Assembly (NCBI RefSeq): GCF_029581395.1 | Contig: NZ_CP121115.1 | Span: forward strand, 310,001 to 374,000 | DNA from: Roseinatronobacter sp. S2 | GTDB lineage: Bacteria; Pseudomonadota; Alphaproteobacteria; Rhodobacterales; Rhodobacteraceae | Reading direction: 5' to 3' | DNA length: 64,000 nt | In this document: positions 9,866-18,591 of the stretch, piece by piece | Layout: the number at the start of each line of letters is the position of its first letter | Numbering within the stretch: position 1 is the first letter of the stretch | The notes under the pieces: generated by a model | Seen by the model: only the letters and a program-made list of their open reading frames with translations | What the model was told of the DNA's origin: nothing | The model's database searches: none | Program-made: the position numbers and the translations under genes

Positions 9866-10852
9866 ATGCAAAAAACCAACGCCTATCTGGATCTGCCCGC
9901 GACCCGGTTTCTGCCGCAGCTTTGTGACCGTGCCGAGGCATTGGGGGCAAAAGTCGCGCGCATACACGATGGCCATGCCATCGTTATTGCCGCACTTGGC
10001 ACGATAGAAGCGCACACCGAACGGGACGGGCTACGGCTGGTGGTTTCTGCCAACGATGCCGGAAGCCTCGCCTCTCTGACGGGGCATCTGGACGGTCTTG
10101 CAACTGCGGCCACCGGCAAGGCACCCGTCTGGGCCGGTCGAACGGGACCCCGGCTGACGATGGCGCGCGTTGACAATATAGACCGGATATCACCCTCTTT
10201 CCGCCGTCTCAGGCTAGCGGGCGATTTCTCTGCCTTCCTTGATGGCGGGGCGCATTTCCGGCTGCTTATCCGCCCAAAGGGGGCCACATGGCCCAGCGAC
10301 ACCGCCAACGGCCTGCACTGGCCGGGCGGCATTGATGTCTGGCACCGCCCGCCTTACACCATCCGCCGCATGGACCCGCATGCGCGCTGGATCGATGTTG
10401 ATATCTTTTTGCATGACGGCGGGCGTGTGACAGAATGGACAAAGATCGTCCGCCCCGGTGACGAAATAGCCCTTACAGGTCCCGGCGGGCGCAACGTCAA
10501 ACAGGCCGCATGGATGGGATTGGTGGGCGATGAAACTGCGCTGCCGGTGATCGTGCGCGCGCTTGAAGCCGCACATCCCGACACGCGCGGGCAGGCCTTC
10601 CTGATGGTCGCGGACCCGGCTGATGCCCAGCCCGTCACCCTGCCCGAAGGGATGCAATTAACCTGGGTGCTGCGCGAAAAACACAAAACCCTTGCAGGGC
10701 TTTTGCACCTGTTATCCCCCCCTGACGGAGAGGGGCGCCACATATTTTTCGCGGGCGAACGCCAGCAAGCCGCCGAAGCCCGCGTGATTTTGCCTGACAT
10801 GGGAGTGACACAGGGTGAATTTCACACTGCGACCTACTGGACAGCAGGCTAA
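9866..10852 (+). CDS. DUF2218-siderophore-interacting protein fusion (ferric reductase)
   Basis: A 328-residue protein. Residues 1-90 match DUF2218 (LDLPATRFLPQLCDRAEAL, later RLVVSANDAGSLASLTGHLD). Residues about 95-328 form a siderophore-interacting flavoprotein: an FAD-binding barrel with PPYTIRRMDPHARWIDVDIF and GDEIALTGPGG, and a C-terminal SIP domain (GDETALPVIVRALEA, FFAGERQQAAEARVI). SIP proteins use NAD(P)H to reduce ferric siderophores, or haem-related iron, in the cytoplasm. GAGGG precedes the ATG at 9866. The gene lies divergent from the TonB receptor and HugZ-like genes, completing an import-and-release set. Confidence 0.88.
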   Translation: MQKTNAYLDLPATRFLPQLCDRAEALGAKVARIHDGHAIVIAALGTIEAHTERDGLRLVVSANDAGSLASLTGHLDGLATAATGKAPVWAGRTGPRLTMARVDNIDRISPSFRRLRLAGDFSAFLDGGAHFRLLIRPKGATWPSDTANGLHWPGGIDVWHRPPYTIRRMDPHARWIDVDIFLHDGGRVTEWTKIVRPGDEIALTGPGGRNVKQAAWMGLVGDETALPVIVRALEAAHPDTRGQAFLMVADPADAQPVTLPEGMQLTWVLREKHKTLAGLLHLLSPPDGEGRHIFFAGERQQAAEARVILPDMGVTQGEFHTATYWTAG

Positions 10853-11181
10853 GCACCCCCGACCCAACACCGCCAATACCCGTCGCGTGAAAGGTGAACA
10901 GTGCAGCCAATTGTCTGCGCAATGCATCTGCGCCGCGCAAGCTGTCGATCTTGGGCGAAGAAGAACCAAGCCCGCCCGACATCCGATCAGCATCCGCCCC
11001 AGCGGAAAGTTCCGGCGCGGTCCGCTTTCGTATGCTGATCAATAACTGACCAAGGGTGCTCAAACCTTGACATGACCCTTTGCGATAAATGTTTTTTATC
11101 AGAAGGACGCAAAAATGACGATTTGATTCTACGCCAGCTTCCTGCCTAGGTTGAGTTATATCCCTAGAATGGAGAGATCAC
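10853..11181 (+). promoter_or_regulatory. Promoter region of TRAP/nitrilase operon with two inverted repeats
   Basis: A 329-base gap without a gene. Just ahead of the TRAP operon it holds a perfect inverted repeat, GATAAA-N5-TTTATC (11084-11100), and a second, CTAGG-N12-CCTAG (11146-11167), which ends 15 bases before the start codon. Both could be operators, the second overlapping the 5' leader. The candidate regulators are the two LysR genes nearby; this is inference. Confidence 0.45.
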
Positions 11182-12183
11182 ATGAATATGACAGTTTCGA
11201 AATACGTTGGCAGCGCGGTAACTTTGGCGATTGGTCTCAGTGCATCCAGCGCGGTGGTCGCCCAGACTTGGCGGATGTCCCACAAGATGCCACCTGAATC
11301 CATCGAAGGTAAACTGTTTCAAATGTTCGCCGACGAGGTGGCGGAACGCACCGGCGGCGAACTGAGCATCGAGGTTTATCCCAGCGAACAGCTGGGGTCG
11401 GACGATGCCGTGCTGGAGCAAATCCAGCTGGGGACAATCCATATCTACCCGGAAGGCATAAGCTATCTTCAGAAATGGGTGCCCGAGATGCAGTTCACTT
11501 CTGCGCCCTTTCTGTTCGATGACCGGGACCATTGGTCGCGTTTCATGTCATCGGATATGGTTCAGGGCTGGCTGGGGCGCGTTGAGGACGAGGCCGGGAT
11601 CATCGTGCTGGGCGACTCCACCGCGTTTGTGCGCGGCCCCTATCGGGTAATGCTGTCTTCGCGCGAATTCGAGACGCTGGAAGAAATGGATGGCATAAGA
11701 CTGCGCATGCATCCGGATGAGTTGGCCGCCGAAAGCTGGCGCCATCTGGGCGCGGAAGTGCGCACCTTGGCCTGGACAGAGACTTATGAGTCTATCGGTC
11801 GCGGCATTGTCGAGGCCGTGAACAGCCCCATCGCACTGGTTGAATCCATGCGGTTTCACGAAGTTGCGCCCCATATCCTGCGGCATGGCGAATATGAACA
11901 GGGCATGGCCTTCATGATGAGTGCCGTTTCATGGAACCAGCTGGACGAAGAGATGCAGGGCCATCTGCTTGATGCCTATGACACGGTGACGCAGGAATCA
12001 GCGCGGGTCATGGGCGAGATTGCAGACGAGGCCATCGAGCGTATGAAGGGCGAGGGCGCGACATTCAGCGAGTTGGATACTGCCCCCTTCGTCGCCCGGA
12101 TGGCGGAGATGTATGAAGCCATGGACGCGGCCGGGGACCTGCCCGAAGGTTTCCTAGATGCTGTAAACGAAACGCGCGAATAG
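11182..12183 (+). CDS. TRAP transporter substrate-binding protein DctP (system 1)
   Basis: A 333-residue periplasmic DctP-family protein. The N-terminal signal peptide ends around SSAVVAQ (residues 1-29), and the mature protein starts TWRMSHKMPPES. The family signature runs through LEEMDGIRLRMHPDELAAESW, with the binding-site Arg at about residue 175 that normally salt-bridges a carboxylate on the ligand. It delivers an organic acid to the membrane pair encoded directly downstream. GGAGAG precedes the ATG. The downstream nitrilase and RraA-like genes suggest a 2-oxo acid amide or similar carboxylate as ligand, which is only inferred. Confidence 0.9.
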   Translation: MNMTVSKYVGSAVTLAIGLSASSAVVAQTWRMSHKMPPESIEGKLFQMFADEVAERTGGELSIEVYPSEQLGSDDAVLEQIQLGTIHIYPEGISYLQKWVPEMQFTSAPFLFDDRDHWSRFMSSDMVQGWLGRVEDEAGIIVLGDSTAFVRGPYRVMLSSREFETLEEMDGIRLRMHPDELAAESWRHLGAEVRTLAWTETYESIGRGIVEAVNSPIALVESMRFHEVAPHILRHGEYEQGMAFMMSAVSWNQLDEEMQGHLLDAYDTVTQESARVMGEIADEAIERMKGEGATFSELDTAPFVARMAEMYEAMDAAGDLPEGFLDAVNETRE

Positions 12184-12193
12184 CAGACGCGCA

Positions 12194-12715
12194 ATGTTGA
12201 AACTGCTGGACCGCTTTTTGGGGCTGACGGAGAAGATCTTCTTCGTCGGCGCCAACGGTGCCCTGATCGTCATCCTGTTCATCAATATCGCAAATATCGG
12301 GTCCCGTTTCATGTGGGAGCGGGGCCTGATCTGGGTGTTCCCCTGGACGACGGTTTTGTTTGTCTGGATGGTCTTTCTGGGGTTTTATGTGATCTATCGC
12401 CGCAACAGGGACATCAAGGTTGATATCGTGTATCGATTGATGCCGCTGCGGGCGCAAAACGCCGTAACCATCCTGACGAACCTTATCATTATGGCGCTGA
12501 TGGGTGTGATCCTGTGGCAGGCACAGACGCTGCTGCCGCGTCAGGTGGGCAATATGGATTATGTCGGCCTGCAACGCTACTGGCTTTCAGTGCCGTTCTA
12601 TGCCTCCTGCGCCCTGATCTTGCTGGATTTTTTGCGCGACACTCTGGAACGGTTGATCAATGGCCCGCCGGACGAAGGTGAATCAGTTTCCGCAAACGTG
12701 CCTAGGGGTGTGTAA
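12194..12715 (+). CDS. TRAP transporter small permease DctQ (system 1)
   Basis: A 173-residue four-helix membrane protein of the DctQ family. Hydrophobic segments are visible at about residues 15-35, 50-75 (FPWTTVLFVWMVFLGFYVIY), 95-115 and 135-155. The conserved FLGFYVIYRRNRDIKVDI follows the second helix. It pairs with DctM to form the Na+-driven permease. It starts 10 bases after the dctP stop and its TAA overlaps the dctM ATG (TAATG), so the three genes are one unit. Confidence 0.9.
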   Translation: MLKLLDRFLGLTEKIFFVGANGALIVILFINIANIGSRFMWERGLIWVFPWTTVLFVWMVFLGFYVIYRRNRDIKVDIVYRLMPLRAQNAVTILTNLIIMALMGVILWQAQTLLPRQVGNMDYVGLQRYWLSVPFYASCALILLDFLRDTLERLINGPPDEGESVSANVPRGV

Positions 12716-14001
12716 TGACTGCACTGATGCTGTTCATGGGCTTTCTGGTGCTGCTGGCGCTTCGGGTTCCGATCACCATGGCGATCGGCATCTCGGTGCT
12801 GGGGTCGCTGATTGCAGCCGGTTATGACAATACGCTGTGGATTATCCCGATGCGCGTTCAGGAAGGGGTGAACAATTCCTCCCTGCTGGCGATTCCGTTC
12901 TTTGTGCTGGCAGGCAATCTGATGAATGCTGCGGGCCTGACGGAGCGTCTGTTCAACATGGCCAACGCGCTGATCGGCCATTTCAAGGCCGGTCTGGCGC
13001 AGGTCAATGTGCTTGCATCAGTGCTGATGGCGGGCGGCACGGGGGCTGCGGTGGCCGATATCGCAGGACTGGGCGTCGTGGAAATACGCGCCATGCGCGA
13101 GCGTGGCTATACGGCGTCATTCTCGGCGGCCATTACGACTGTCTCGGCCATTCTGGCGCCGTTCATCCCGCCATCGGTTCCGCTGGTGGTCTATGCGTTT
13201 CTGGCCAATGTATCGGTTGCGCGCATGTTTCTGGCGGGCATCGGACCTGCAATACTGATCGCGGTCGCGCTGATGATTTACAACCGTGTCTATGCATCCG
13301 TTGTGGATTTGCCGACCCAGCCCAAGGCAAGCGGGCGCGAGATCTGGATCTGCATCCTGAAGGGCACGCCGCCGTTGGCTGCCCCCGGCATTATCATGGC
13401 GGGTATCCTGACCGGAACGACCACCGCAGCCGAGGCAGGCATTCTGGCCTGTGGTTATACACTGCTGTTGTCGCTGTTCTATGGCAGCTTCCGGTTTTCG
13501 GCGATCTGGAATGCGGTCAGCGACACCATGCTTATTACCGCGATGATCATGATCATCATCGGGTTCGCCAATGGTATGGGCTGGTTGCTTGCAGTGGAAC
13601 GCATTCCACAAGACATTGCAGCCGCCGTGCCGGGCCTGATTGACCAGCCGTTCCTGTTTCTGATGGCGGTGGTTGGCATCGTTCTGGTGGTGGGCTGTTT
13701 CATTGATGGGGTGACTGCGAAACTGTTGCTCGTGCCGATTCTGCTGCCATTGGTCGATGCTTACGGGATTGACCGTATCCATTTCGGTATCGTCATGCAG
13801 ATGGGCCTGATCCTTGGACTTGCGACGCCGCCCATGGGCATCGGCCTGTATATTGTCGCCCGCATTGCCGAAATTCCGGTGGAACATGTGGTGCGCGCGG
13901 TGCTGCCCTTCTTCATCCCGCTGCTGATCGTTCTGACGCTTCTTGCCGCAGTGCCGCAGATCGCATTGTGGCTGCCCAATACCGTGCTTGGCCCGCGTTA
14001 G
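12715..14001 (+). CDS. TRAP transporter large permease DctM (system 1)
   Basis: A 428-residue polytopic inner-membrane protein of the DctM family, with about 12 hydrophobic helices. Recognisable segments include SLLAIPFFVLAGNLMNAAG, the re-entrant region VLMAGGTGAAVADIAGLGVV, and FIPPSVPLVVYAF. It carries the Na+/substrate translocation path and works with DctQ and the upstream binding protein. Length and end points match the family. The downstream nitrilase gene begins 41 bases later. Confidence 0.93.
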   Translation: MTALMLFMGFLVLLALRVPITMAIGISVLGSLIAAGYDNTLWIIPMRVQEGVNNSSLLAIPFFVLAGNLMNAAGLTERLFNMANALIGHFKAGLAQVNVLASVLMAGGTGAAVADIAGLGVVEIRAMRERGYTASFSAAITTVSAILAPFIPPSVPLVVYAFLANVSVARMFLAGIGPAILIAVALMIYNRVYASVVDLPTQPKASGREIWICILKGTPPLAAPGIIMAGILTGTTTAAEAGILACGYTLLLSLFYGSFRFSAIWNAVSDTMLITAMIMIIIGFANGMGWLLAVERIPQDIAAAVPGLIDQPFLFLMAVVGIVLVVGCFIDGVTAKLLLVPILLPLVDAYGIDRIHFGIVMQMGLILGLATPPMGIGLYIVARIAEIPVEHVVRAVLPFFIPLLIVLTLLAAVPQIALWLPNTVLGPR

Positions 14002-14042
14002 GGTCGGCCATCCCCCCTTTTCAACTGACTATGGAGAGTATC

Positions 14043-14879
14043 TTGAAAGTATCCCTGATCCAGATGAACACGCGTGACGACAAGGCCGAAAACCTGCGTG
14101 TGGCTCGTGAACTGATCGTGGCTGCGGTGGAAAACGACCGTCCCGATATTGTCAGCCTGCCCGAAACCTGGACCTCGATGACCGGAAATTTCGACGTGCA
14201 ATACGGAAATTCCGAAACTATCCCCGATGGCGAGGCCTGCCAGATGATGGCCGGGCTGGCACGAGAGCACGGAATTTATGTGCATGGTGGCAGCATTGCG
14301 GAACGTTCAGACGGGAAGTGCTTCAATACGACGCTGGTGTTCAATCCATCAGGCGAAATCATTGCACAATACCGCAAGATTCACCTGTTCGACGTGGACG
14401 TGCCCGGCGGCATTTCCTACCGGGAGTCGGATTCGATGAAGGCCGGATCAGACGTGGTGACCTGCGATGTGGGTGACACCACAGTTGGGCTGTCGATCTG
14501 TTATGACATGCGCTTCCCAGAGCTGTTCCGCGCCCTGCGCGATCAGGGGGCAAAGGTGGTCTTTCTGCCCGCAGCATTCACCATGATGACCGGCAAAGAC
14601 CATTGGGAAACCCTGATCAAGGCCCGTGCCATCGAAACGCAATCATGGGTCGTCGCCACCGGACAGGTGTTCGACCACGATGGCGGCAGCAAGGTCTGCT
14701 ATGGCCGTTCGATTGTCGTGGACCCATGGGGCACCGTCGTTGCCAAAGCGCCCGACAAGGTGGGGTTCATCACTGCCACCATTGATCCTTCATATGCAGA
14801 CGACGTGCGCATAAAAATGCCGGTCATGCAGCACCACCGTTTGGGCAAGACCCAGACAGCACAGCCGGTTCCGGCCTGA
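14043..14879 (+). CDS. Carbon-nitrogen hydrolase, nitrilase superfamily (Nit2/omega-amidase type)
   Basis: A 278-residue cytoplasmic amidase. The catalytic triad is clear: Glu41 (SLPETWTSM), Lys112 (YRKIHLFDVDVPG) and Cys153 (SICYDMRFPELFR). The RKIHLFD and YDMRFPELFR motifs place it in the Nit1/Nit2 branch, which deamidates 2-oxo-omega-amides or deaminated glutathione rather than nitriles. The TTG at 14043 is the preferred start (MKVSLIQMN, with GGAGAG 4 bases upstream); ATG at 14031 would place the start inside that ribosome site. Its position between a TRAP transporter and an RraA-like gene suggests hydrolysis of an imported amide to a carboxylate. Confidence 0.9.
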   Translation: MKVSLIQMNTRDDKAENLRVARELIVAAVENDRPDIVSLPETWTSMTGNFDVQYGNSETIPDGEACQMMAGLAREHGIYVHGGSIAERSDGKCFNTTLVFNPSGEIIAQYRKIHLFDVDVPGGISYRESDSMKAGSDVVTCDVGDTTVGLSICYDMRFPELFRALRDQGAKVVFLPAAFTMMTGKDHWETLIKARAIETQSWVVATGQVFDHDGGSKVCYGRSIVVDPWGTVVAKAPDKVGFITATIDPSYADDVRIKMPVMQHHRLGKTQTAQPVPA

Positions 14880-14904
14880 ACAGACCAGTAAAGGAAGATA
14901 CCAT

Positions 14905-15573
14905 ATGTACACAGTCAAGGATATGCCGCAGCAGATTTCCAAGGAAATGGCGGCAAAGCTTGCAACATGCGAAACCGCCACCATCGGCCATTTTCTGCAC
15001 GATGTTTTTGTGGACCGCGAAATCCGCGCCGTGCTGCCGAGCAAGCGCATTGCGGGAACCGCGGTAACGCTGCGGCTGGCGGGGCCGGATTCGGCACTGC
15101 TGCATTACGCCGTCAGCATCGCGCGTCCCGGTGACATCCTGATCATCGACCGCGCGGGTGACGACAAGCATGCCTGCTGGGGCGGTGTGGTCACCCATGC
15201 CGCCAAGAAGGCCGGTGTGCTGGCGGCGGTGATTGACGGCCCTGCAACGGATTTTGAAGAAATCCGCGCGCAGGACATGCCCATGTGGTGCCGTGGCCCC
15301 GCGCCCATCACGACCAAATTGCTGGGGCTTGGCGGGGGAATGAACATCCCCGTATCTGTCGGCGGCCAGTCGGTGGAACCCGGCGATGCGGTGCTGTGCG
15401 ATGAAAGCGGCGTTATTGTCCTGAAACCCCATCAGGTAGATGCGGTGGCCGAACGTGCCCTTGGCATGCAGCAACGCGAGATCGGCCTGCTGGAAAAAAT
15501 TCACGCGGGCGAAAAGCTGGCGGACCTGTCAGGGGCGCGCAAGATGGTCGAAGACAATCTGGCACCCGTCTGA
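14905..15573 (+). CDS. RraA-like protein (HMG/oxaloacetate aldolase family) with altered active site
   Basis: A 222-residue RraA-fold protein. Aldolases of this family cleave 4-hydroxy-4-methyl-2-oxoglutarate or decarboxylate oxaloacetate with a divalent metal, using a G-X20-R-D motif. Here Gly94 and Asp116 are present, but the Arg is replaced by Thr115 (AVIDGPATDFEEI). Because that Arg steadies the pyruvate enolate, a changed reaction or substrate is possible. The surrounding fold signatures are intact (GTAVTLRLAGPDS, GDILIIDRAGDD, CDESGVIVL). AAGGAAG precedes the ATG. It is the last gene of the TRAP-nitrilase operon and its stop abuts the convergent LysR gene. Confidence 0.85.
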   Translation: MYTVKDMPQQISKEMAAKLATCETATIGHFLHDVFVDREIRAVLPSKRIAGTAVTLRLAGPDSALLHYAVSIARPGDILIIDRAGDDKHACWGGVVTHAAKKAGVLAAVIDGPATDFEEIRAQDMPMWCRGPAPITTKLLGLGGGMNIPVSVGGQSVEPGDAVLCDESGVIVLKPHQVDAVAERALGMQQREIGLLEKIHAGEKLADLSGARKMVEDNLAPV

Positions 15574-16482
15574 TCACAGCGACCGACCGTGGCGGGCCCA
15601 GAAACGGCCCGCCTCCTCTCGGGCCAAGGCCGCGACAACGCCCGGCGCTGCGGACCCCGAAGCGGTGTAATGGACAGCATGGCATTCCAGCCCCGGAAAT
15701 TCCTGCTTCACCGGAATGACCTTCAGCGTCCCCTCTGCCAGTTCACGTTCGATCATGACCGGCGGAATGGCCGCAACACCGAACCCGTCCGCCGCAAGCC
15801 GGATAAGTGTCGACAATGAGTTCGAGCAGTTCAGCTGTAGCGTCCGCGCGCTTGTCCCGACCAGCGTGCGGTCGATCATGCGATAAGGTTTCGATCCGCG
15901 CGGGTAAGAGATGATCGGATAGTTGGCAAGTTCGGTCACATCTATCGGACCTTCGAACGAAAACCGGCGCGGATTGGCAACCCAGGCCATGGGAAAGGTG
16001 CCAATGCCGACATTCTCGATGCCTTCCTCGTCTACAGGGCCCATCACAAGGGCGATGTCAATCTCGCCGTTCTTCAGATCATCGATCAGCCGGATCGAGG
16101 TGTCGGCCCGCACCTCTAGGGTGACACCGGGGTTTTCGGTCTGCAAACGCTCGAACAGGTCGACCAGCCAACTGGAGATGATCGTGTCTATGGCACCGAT
16201 ACGCATTGTGCCGGTAATGCGCGGTTCCGCCTCGAAGATCGAGGTCAACCTGTCGGTCAACTCGATTATCGGCTTGGCATAGCGCAGCACCTCAAGCCCG
16301 TCGCGCGTCACGCGCACGCGTCTTGCCTCTCGGTGTAGCAATTTACGACCGAAATCGTCCTCCAGTCCGCGTATCCGCGCAGAGATTGCCGGTTGCGTGG
16401 TATTCAGATGCGCCGCCGCCTTTCGAAAACTCTCCAGTTCGGCAACAAGTATAAACGCGCGCAAAGCTCTCAATCGTATCAT
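15574..16482 (-). CDS. LysR-family transcriptional regulator
   Basis: A 302-residue LysR-type regulator. The N-terminal winged helix is FILVAELESFRKAAAHLNTT followed by QPAISARIRGLE, residues about 8-45. An effector-binding domain follows (MRIGAIDTIISSWL, IDIALVMGPVDEEG). The ATG at 16482 is chosen over the upstream in-frame start because AGGAAGG lies 7 bases before it and MIRLRALRAF is a typical beginning. It converges on the RraA-like gene with no gap. It probably regulates the TRAP-nitrilase-RraA operon or the SDR gene; neither can be proved from sequence. Confidence 0.88.
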   Translation of the reverse strand: MIRLRALRAFILVAELESFRKAAAHLNTTQPAISARIRGLEDDFGRKLLHREARRVRVTRDGLEVLRYAKPIIELTDRLTSIFEAEPRITGTMRIGAIDTIISSWLVDLFERLQTENPGVTLEVRADTSIRLIDDLKNGEIDIALVMGPVDEEGIENVGIGTFPMAWVANPRRFSFEGPIDVTELANYPIISYPRGSKPYRMIDRTLVGTSARTLQLNCSNSLSTLIRLAADGFGVAAIPPVMIERELAEGTLKVIPVKQEFPGLECHAVHYTASGSAAPGVVAALAREEAGRFWARHGRSL

Positions 16483-16580
16483 CGGTTTGCCTTCCTGTGA
16501 TATTGGCAGCGCGAAGTGTTCCCTAAAAGCCGTGAACACCTGCCCCCAACTGGCGCGCCACGCGATCCGTCGTCTGAAAC

Positions 16581-17321
16581 TCAGACGTGCTGGCCGCCGC
16601 TGATATGGATCTCGGCACCGTTAATGTAGGACGAAGCCTCCGTGCAAAGGAAGTGGATAGTCGCGGCAACTTCGGACGTGTCCCCCAGCCGCCCCATCGG
16701 CACCTCGGATGCGATCAACTCTTCCGTGCCCGGCGACAGCATCGAGGTTTCAATTTCGCCCGGCGCGATGGCATTGGTGCGCACACCCCGGCGGCCAAAT
16801 TCATGCGCCATCTCGCGCGTCAGTGCCGCAAGGGCCGCTTTTGACGCTGCATAGGCAACACCGGCAAAGGGATGCACGCGCGACCCCGCGATCGACGTGA
16901 CATTGACGATAGACCCGCGCGCGCGCTCAAGTTCGGGCAGCAATTCGCGGGCCAGAAGCGCGGTCGAAACCAGATTGACATTCAGCACCCGCGTCCATAT
17001 TTCCGCGTCCGTTCCCATAAGCCCCAAGCGTGACCGGTCTGGCCCCTTGGGCGAGATGCCGGCATTATTGACCAGCGCGTGCAGCTTGCCATGCGATAAT
17101 CGCGCGCGGACTTCGCGCGCCAGTTCACCAATCTGATCAATTTCTGCCAGATCGGCCTGAATGTGGCTCTCTCGGGCCTCTGGCCACGCGCAATCTTGCG
17201 AGAATGGCTGGCGCGAAACCGTGAGGATCCGCCAGCCATTCTTCTGGAACAGCTTGACCGTCGCGTGACCAATTCCCCGACTGGCTCCGGTCAGCAACAT
17301 GGTTGGTCGTTCATCACTCAT
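16581..17321 (-). CDS. Short-chain dehydrogenase/reductase (SDR)
   Basis: A 246-residue classical SDR. The cofactor motif TGASRGIG is at residues 11-18, NNAG at 85-88, and the catalytic Ser143, Tyr157 and Lys161 (SIAG, then YAASK) are all present. The C-terminal PGEIETSML motif is also typical. An Arg following the second strand (VSRQ) hints at NADP(H). It would oxidise or reduce an alcohol/ketone. It lies between two LysR genes and is probably part of the same acid-degradation neighbourhood; the substrate is unknown. Confidence 0.88.
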   Translation of the reverse strand: MSDERPTMLLTGASRGIGHATVKLFQKNGWRILTVSRQPFSQDCAWPEARESHIQADLAEIDQIGELAREVRARLSHGKLHALVNNAGISPKGPDRSRLGLMGTDAEIWTRVLNVNLVSTALLARELLPELERARGSIVNVTSIAGSRVHPFAGVAYAASKAALAALTREMAHEFGRRGVRTNAIAPGEIETSMLSPGTEELIASEVPMGRLGDTSEVAATIHFLCTEASSYINGAEIHISGGQHV

Positions 17322-17634
17322 TTCATACCTCGGGATTTGTGTTCAACGCCACCTGGCCTTGACCAGTTCTGAAACGCACAGCCACCATTCAAACCGCCCG
17401 TCCGGCAGGCAGGCCCGTCGAGGATCATACCCGGCCGGGCAGCGGATAAGCGGCGGGGTCACCCGAATGACCGATTCATACCCGCCTATTGCTGACAACA
17501 CTGCCGCTGCCACATCGGGTGTGCCCAGTTCAATGCAGGCGCGTCGCTGGACAGCAGCCCTTCGCACAGGCAATTCTTTCTCAGTGGCAGAATTTATTGA
17601 TTCATGCGAATGATTGTCATAATATACGAACAAG
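17322..17634. promoter_or_regulatory. Divergent intergenic region, SDR / LysR
   Basis: A 313-base interval between the divergent SDR and LysR genes. A 96-codon minus-strand frame (17343-17633) covers most of it but has no family features and no ribosome site, so I treat the interval as promoter DNA. The last 60 bases before the LysR gene are AT-rich, as expected for its promoter and autoregulatory site. Confidence 0.4.
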
Positions 17635-18576
17635 ATGAAGATTGCATCAGAAAATATGAACTTAAATCTCCGTCATCTGCGCGCGCTTCATGCCGTCGCA
17701 GCAGAAGGGTCATTCAGTGCGGCGGCGGAACGGCTCAACGTTGTTCCTTCGGCACTGTCAGAGGTGATACGGCAACTGGAAATGACCATCGGTGCACCCC
17801 TTTTCGACCGGCGCACCCGGCCACCGGCCATTACACCACTGGGTGAGAACTTTCTGCGCGACACCAAACCGCTGCTGGACGGTATGGATCGTGCGGTCAG
17901 CAGATTGCGTCAAAGCGCCGGGCTGGAGGACGGCACGCTTCTGCTGGGCGCATCACCGTCGGCAATTTCTGAACTACTGGTCCCGATTCTGCTGGATTTT
18001 CTGCACAACCGACCCGGTCTGCGCTGTACGCTTCATGACGATATTGCGGAAACCTTGGCCACAATGGTATCAGACGGGCGGCTGGACCTGGCGGTTGCCG
18101 GGCGGGCGCAGCATTCACCCGACCTGCGCCAGCGTGCAATTTTGCGCGATCCGGTCGGGCTGGCATGCTCCACCGATCATGCGCTTGCTGCCAAACATGC
18201 CGTGCCAATTGATGATCTTGACGCCGATATGCTGATCGGACTGGATTCGAATACAGGCACGCAGCACCTGCTCACAGGCTGCCCCGACATACCGCGCGGC
18301 TTTCTGACACCGCGTTTACAGGCACATTCCACGATTGCCCAGTTGTGCATGATCCGTGCAGGACTGGGGGTGGCGCTGTTGCCGCGCAACGCAGTGATGT
18401 TGTTTCGTGATCCACAGATCTGTTTCATTCCGGTTGCGGGTCTGGATTTGTGGCGCAGCCTGTATCTTCTGGAACCTGCCCGCCGCCCATTGACAGAAGC
18501 AGCCCGTGCGTTTGTCGCGATGCTTGAAGCGCAAGTACCCTTTTTGCATATGACAGAAGGGGCATCCCCGGCTTGA
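17635..18576 (+). CDS. LysR-family transcriptional regulator
   Basis: A 313-residue LysR-type regulator. The winged helix is LHAVAAEGSFSAAAERLNVV followed by PSALSEVIRQLE at about residues 17-50, and the effector domain contains GTLLLGASPSAISELL and GLGVALLPRNAV. Alternative start ATG at 17656 would give MNLNLRHLRAL, which is equally plausible. The downstream gamma-glutamyltransferase-like gene starts 15 bases after the stop, so the regulator appears to be co-transcribed with it. Confidence 0.88.
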   Translation: MKIASENMNLNLRHLRALHAVAAEGSFSAAAERLNVVPSALSEVIRQLEMTIGAPLFDRRTRPPAITPLGENFLRDTKPLLDGMDRAVSRLRQSAGLEDGTLLLGASPSAISELLVPILLDFLHNRPGLRCTLHDDIAETLATMVSDGRLDLAVAGRAQHSPDLRQRAILRDPVGLACSTDHALAAKHAVPIDDLDADMLIGLDSNTGTQHLLTGCPDIPRGFLTPRLQAHSTIAQLCMIRAGLGVALLPRNAVMLFRDPQICFIPVAGLDLWRSLYLLEPARRPLTEAARAFVAMLEAQVPFLHMTEGASPA

Positions 18577-18591
18577 GAAGGACCCAAGGAC

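Noticed and set aside
12837..13643. 268-codon plus-strand frame within dctM
   Set aside because: Overlaps dctM in another frame; Gly/His/Arg-rich and without motifs.
17343..17633. 96-codon minus-strand frame between SDR and LysR genes
   Set aside because: No ribosome site, no motif, and it fills a divergent promoter interval.
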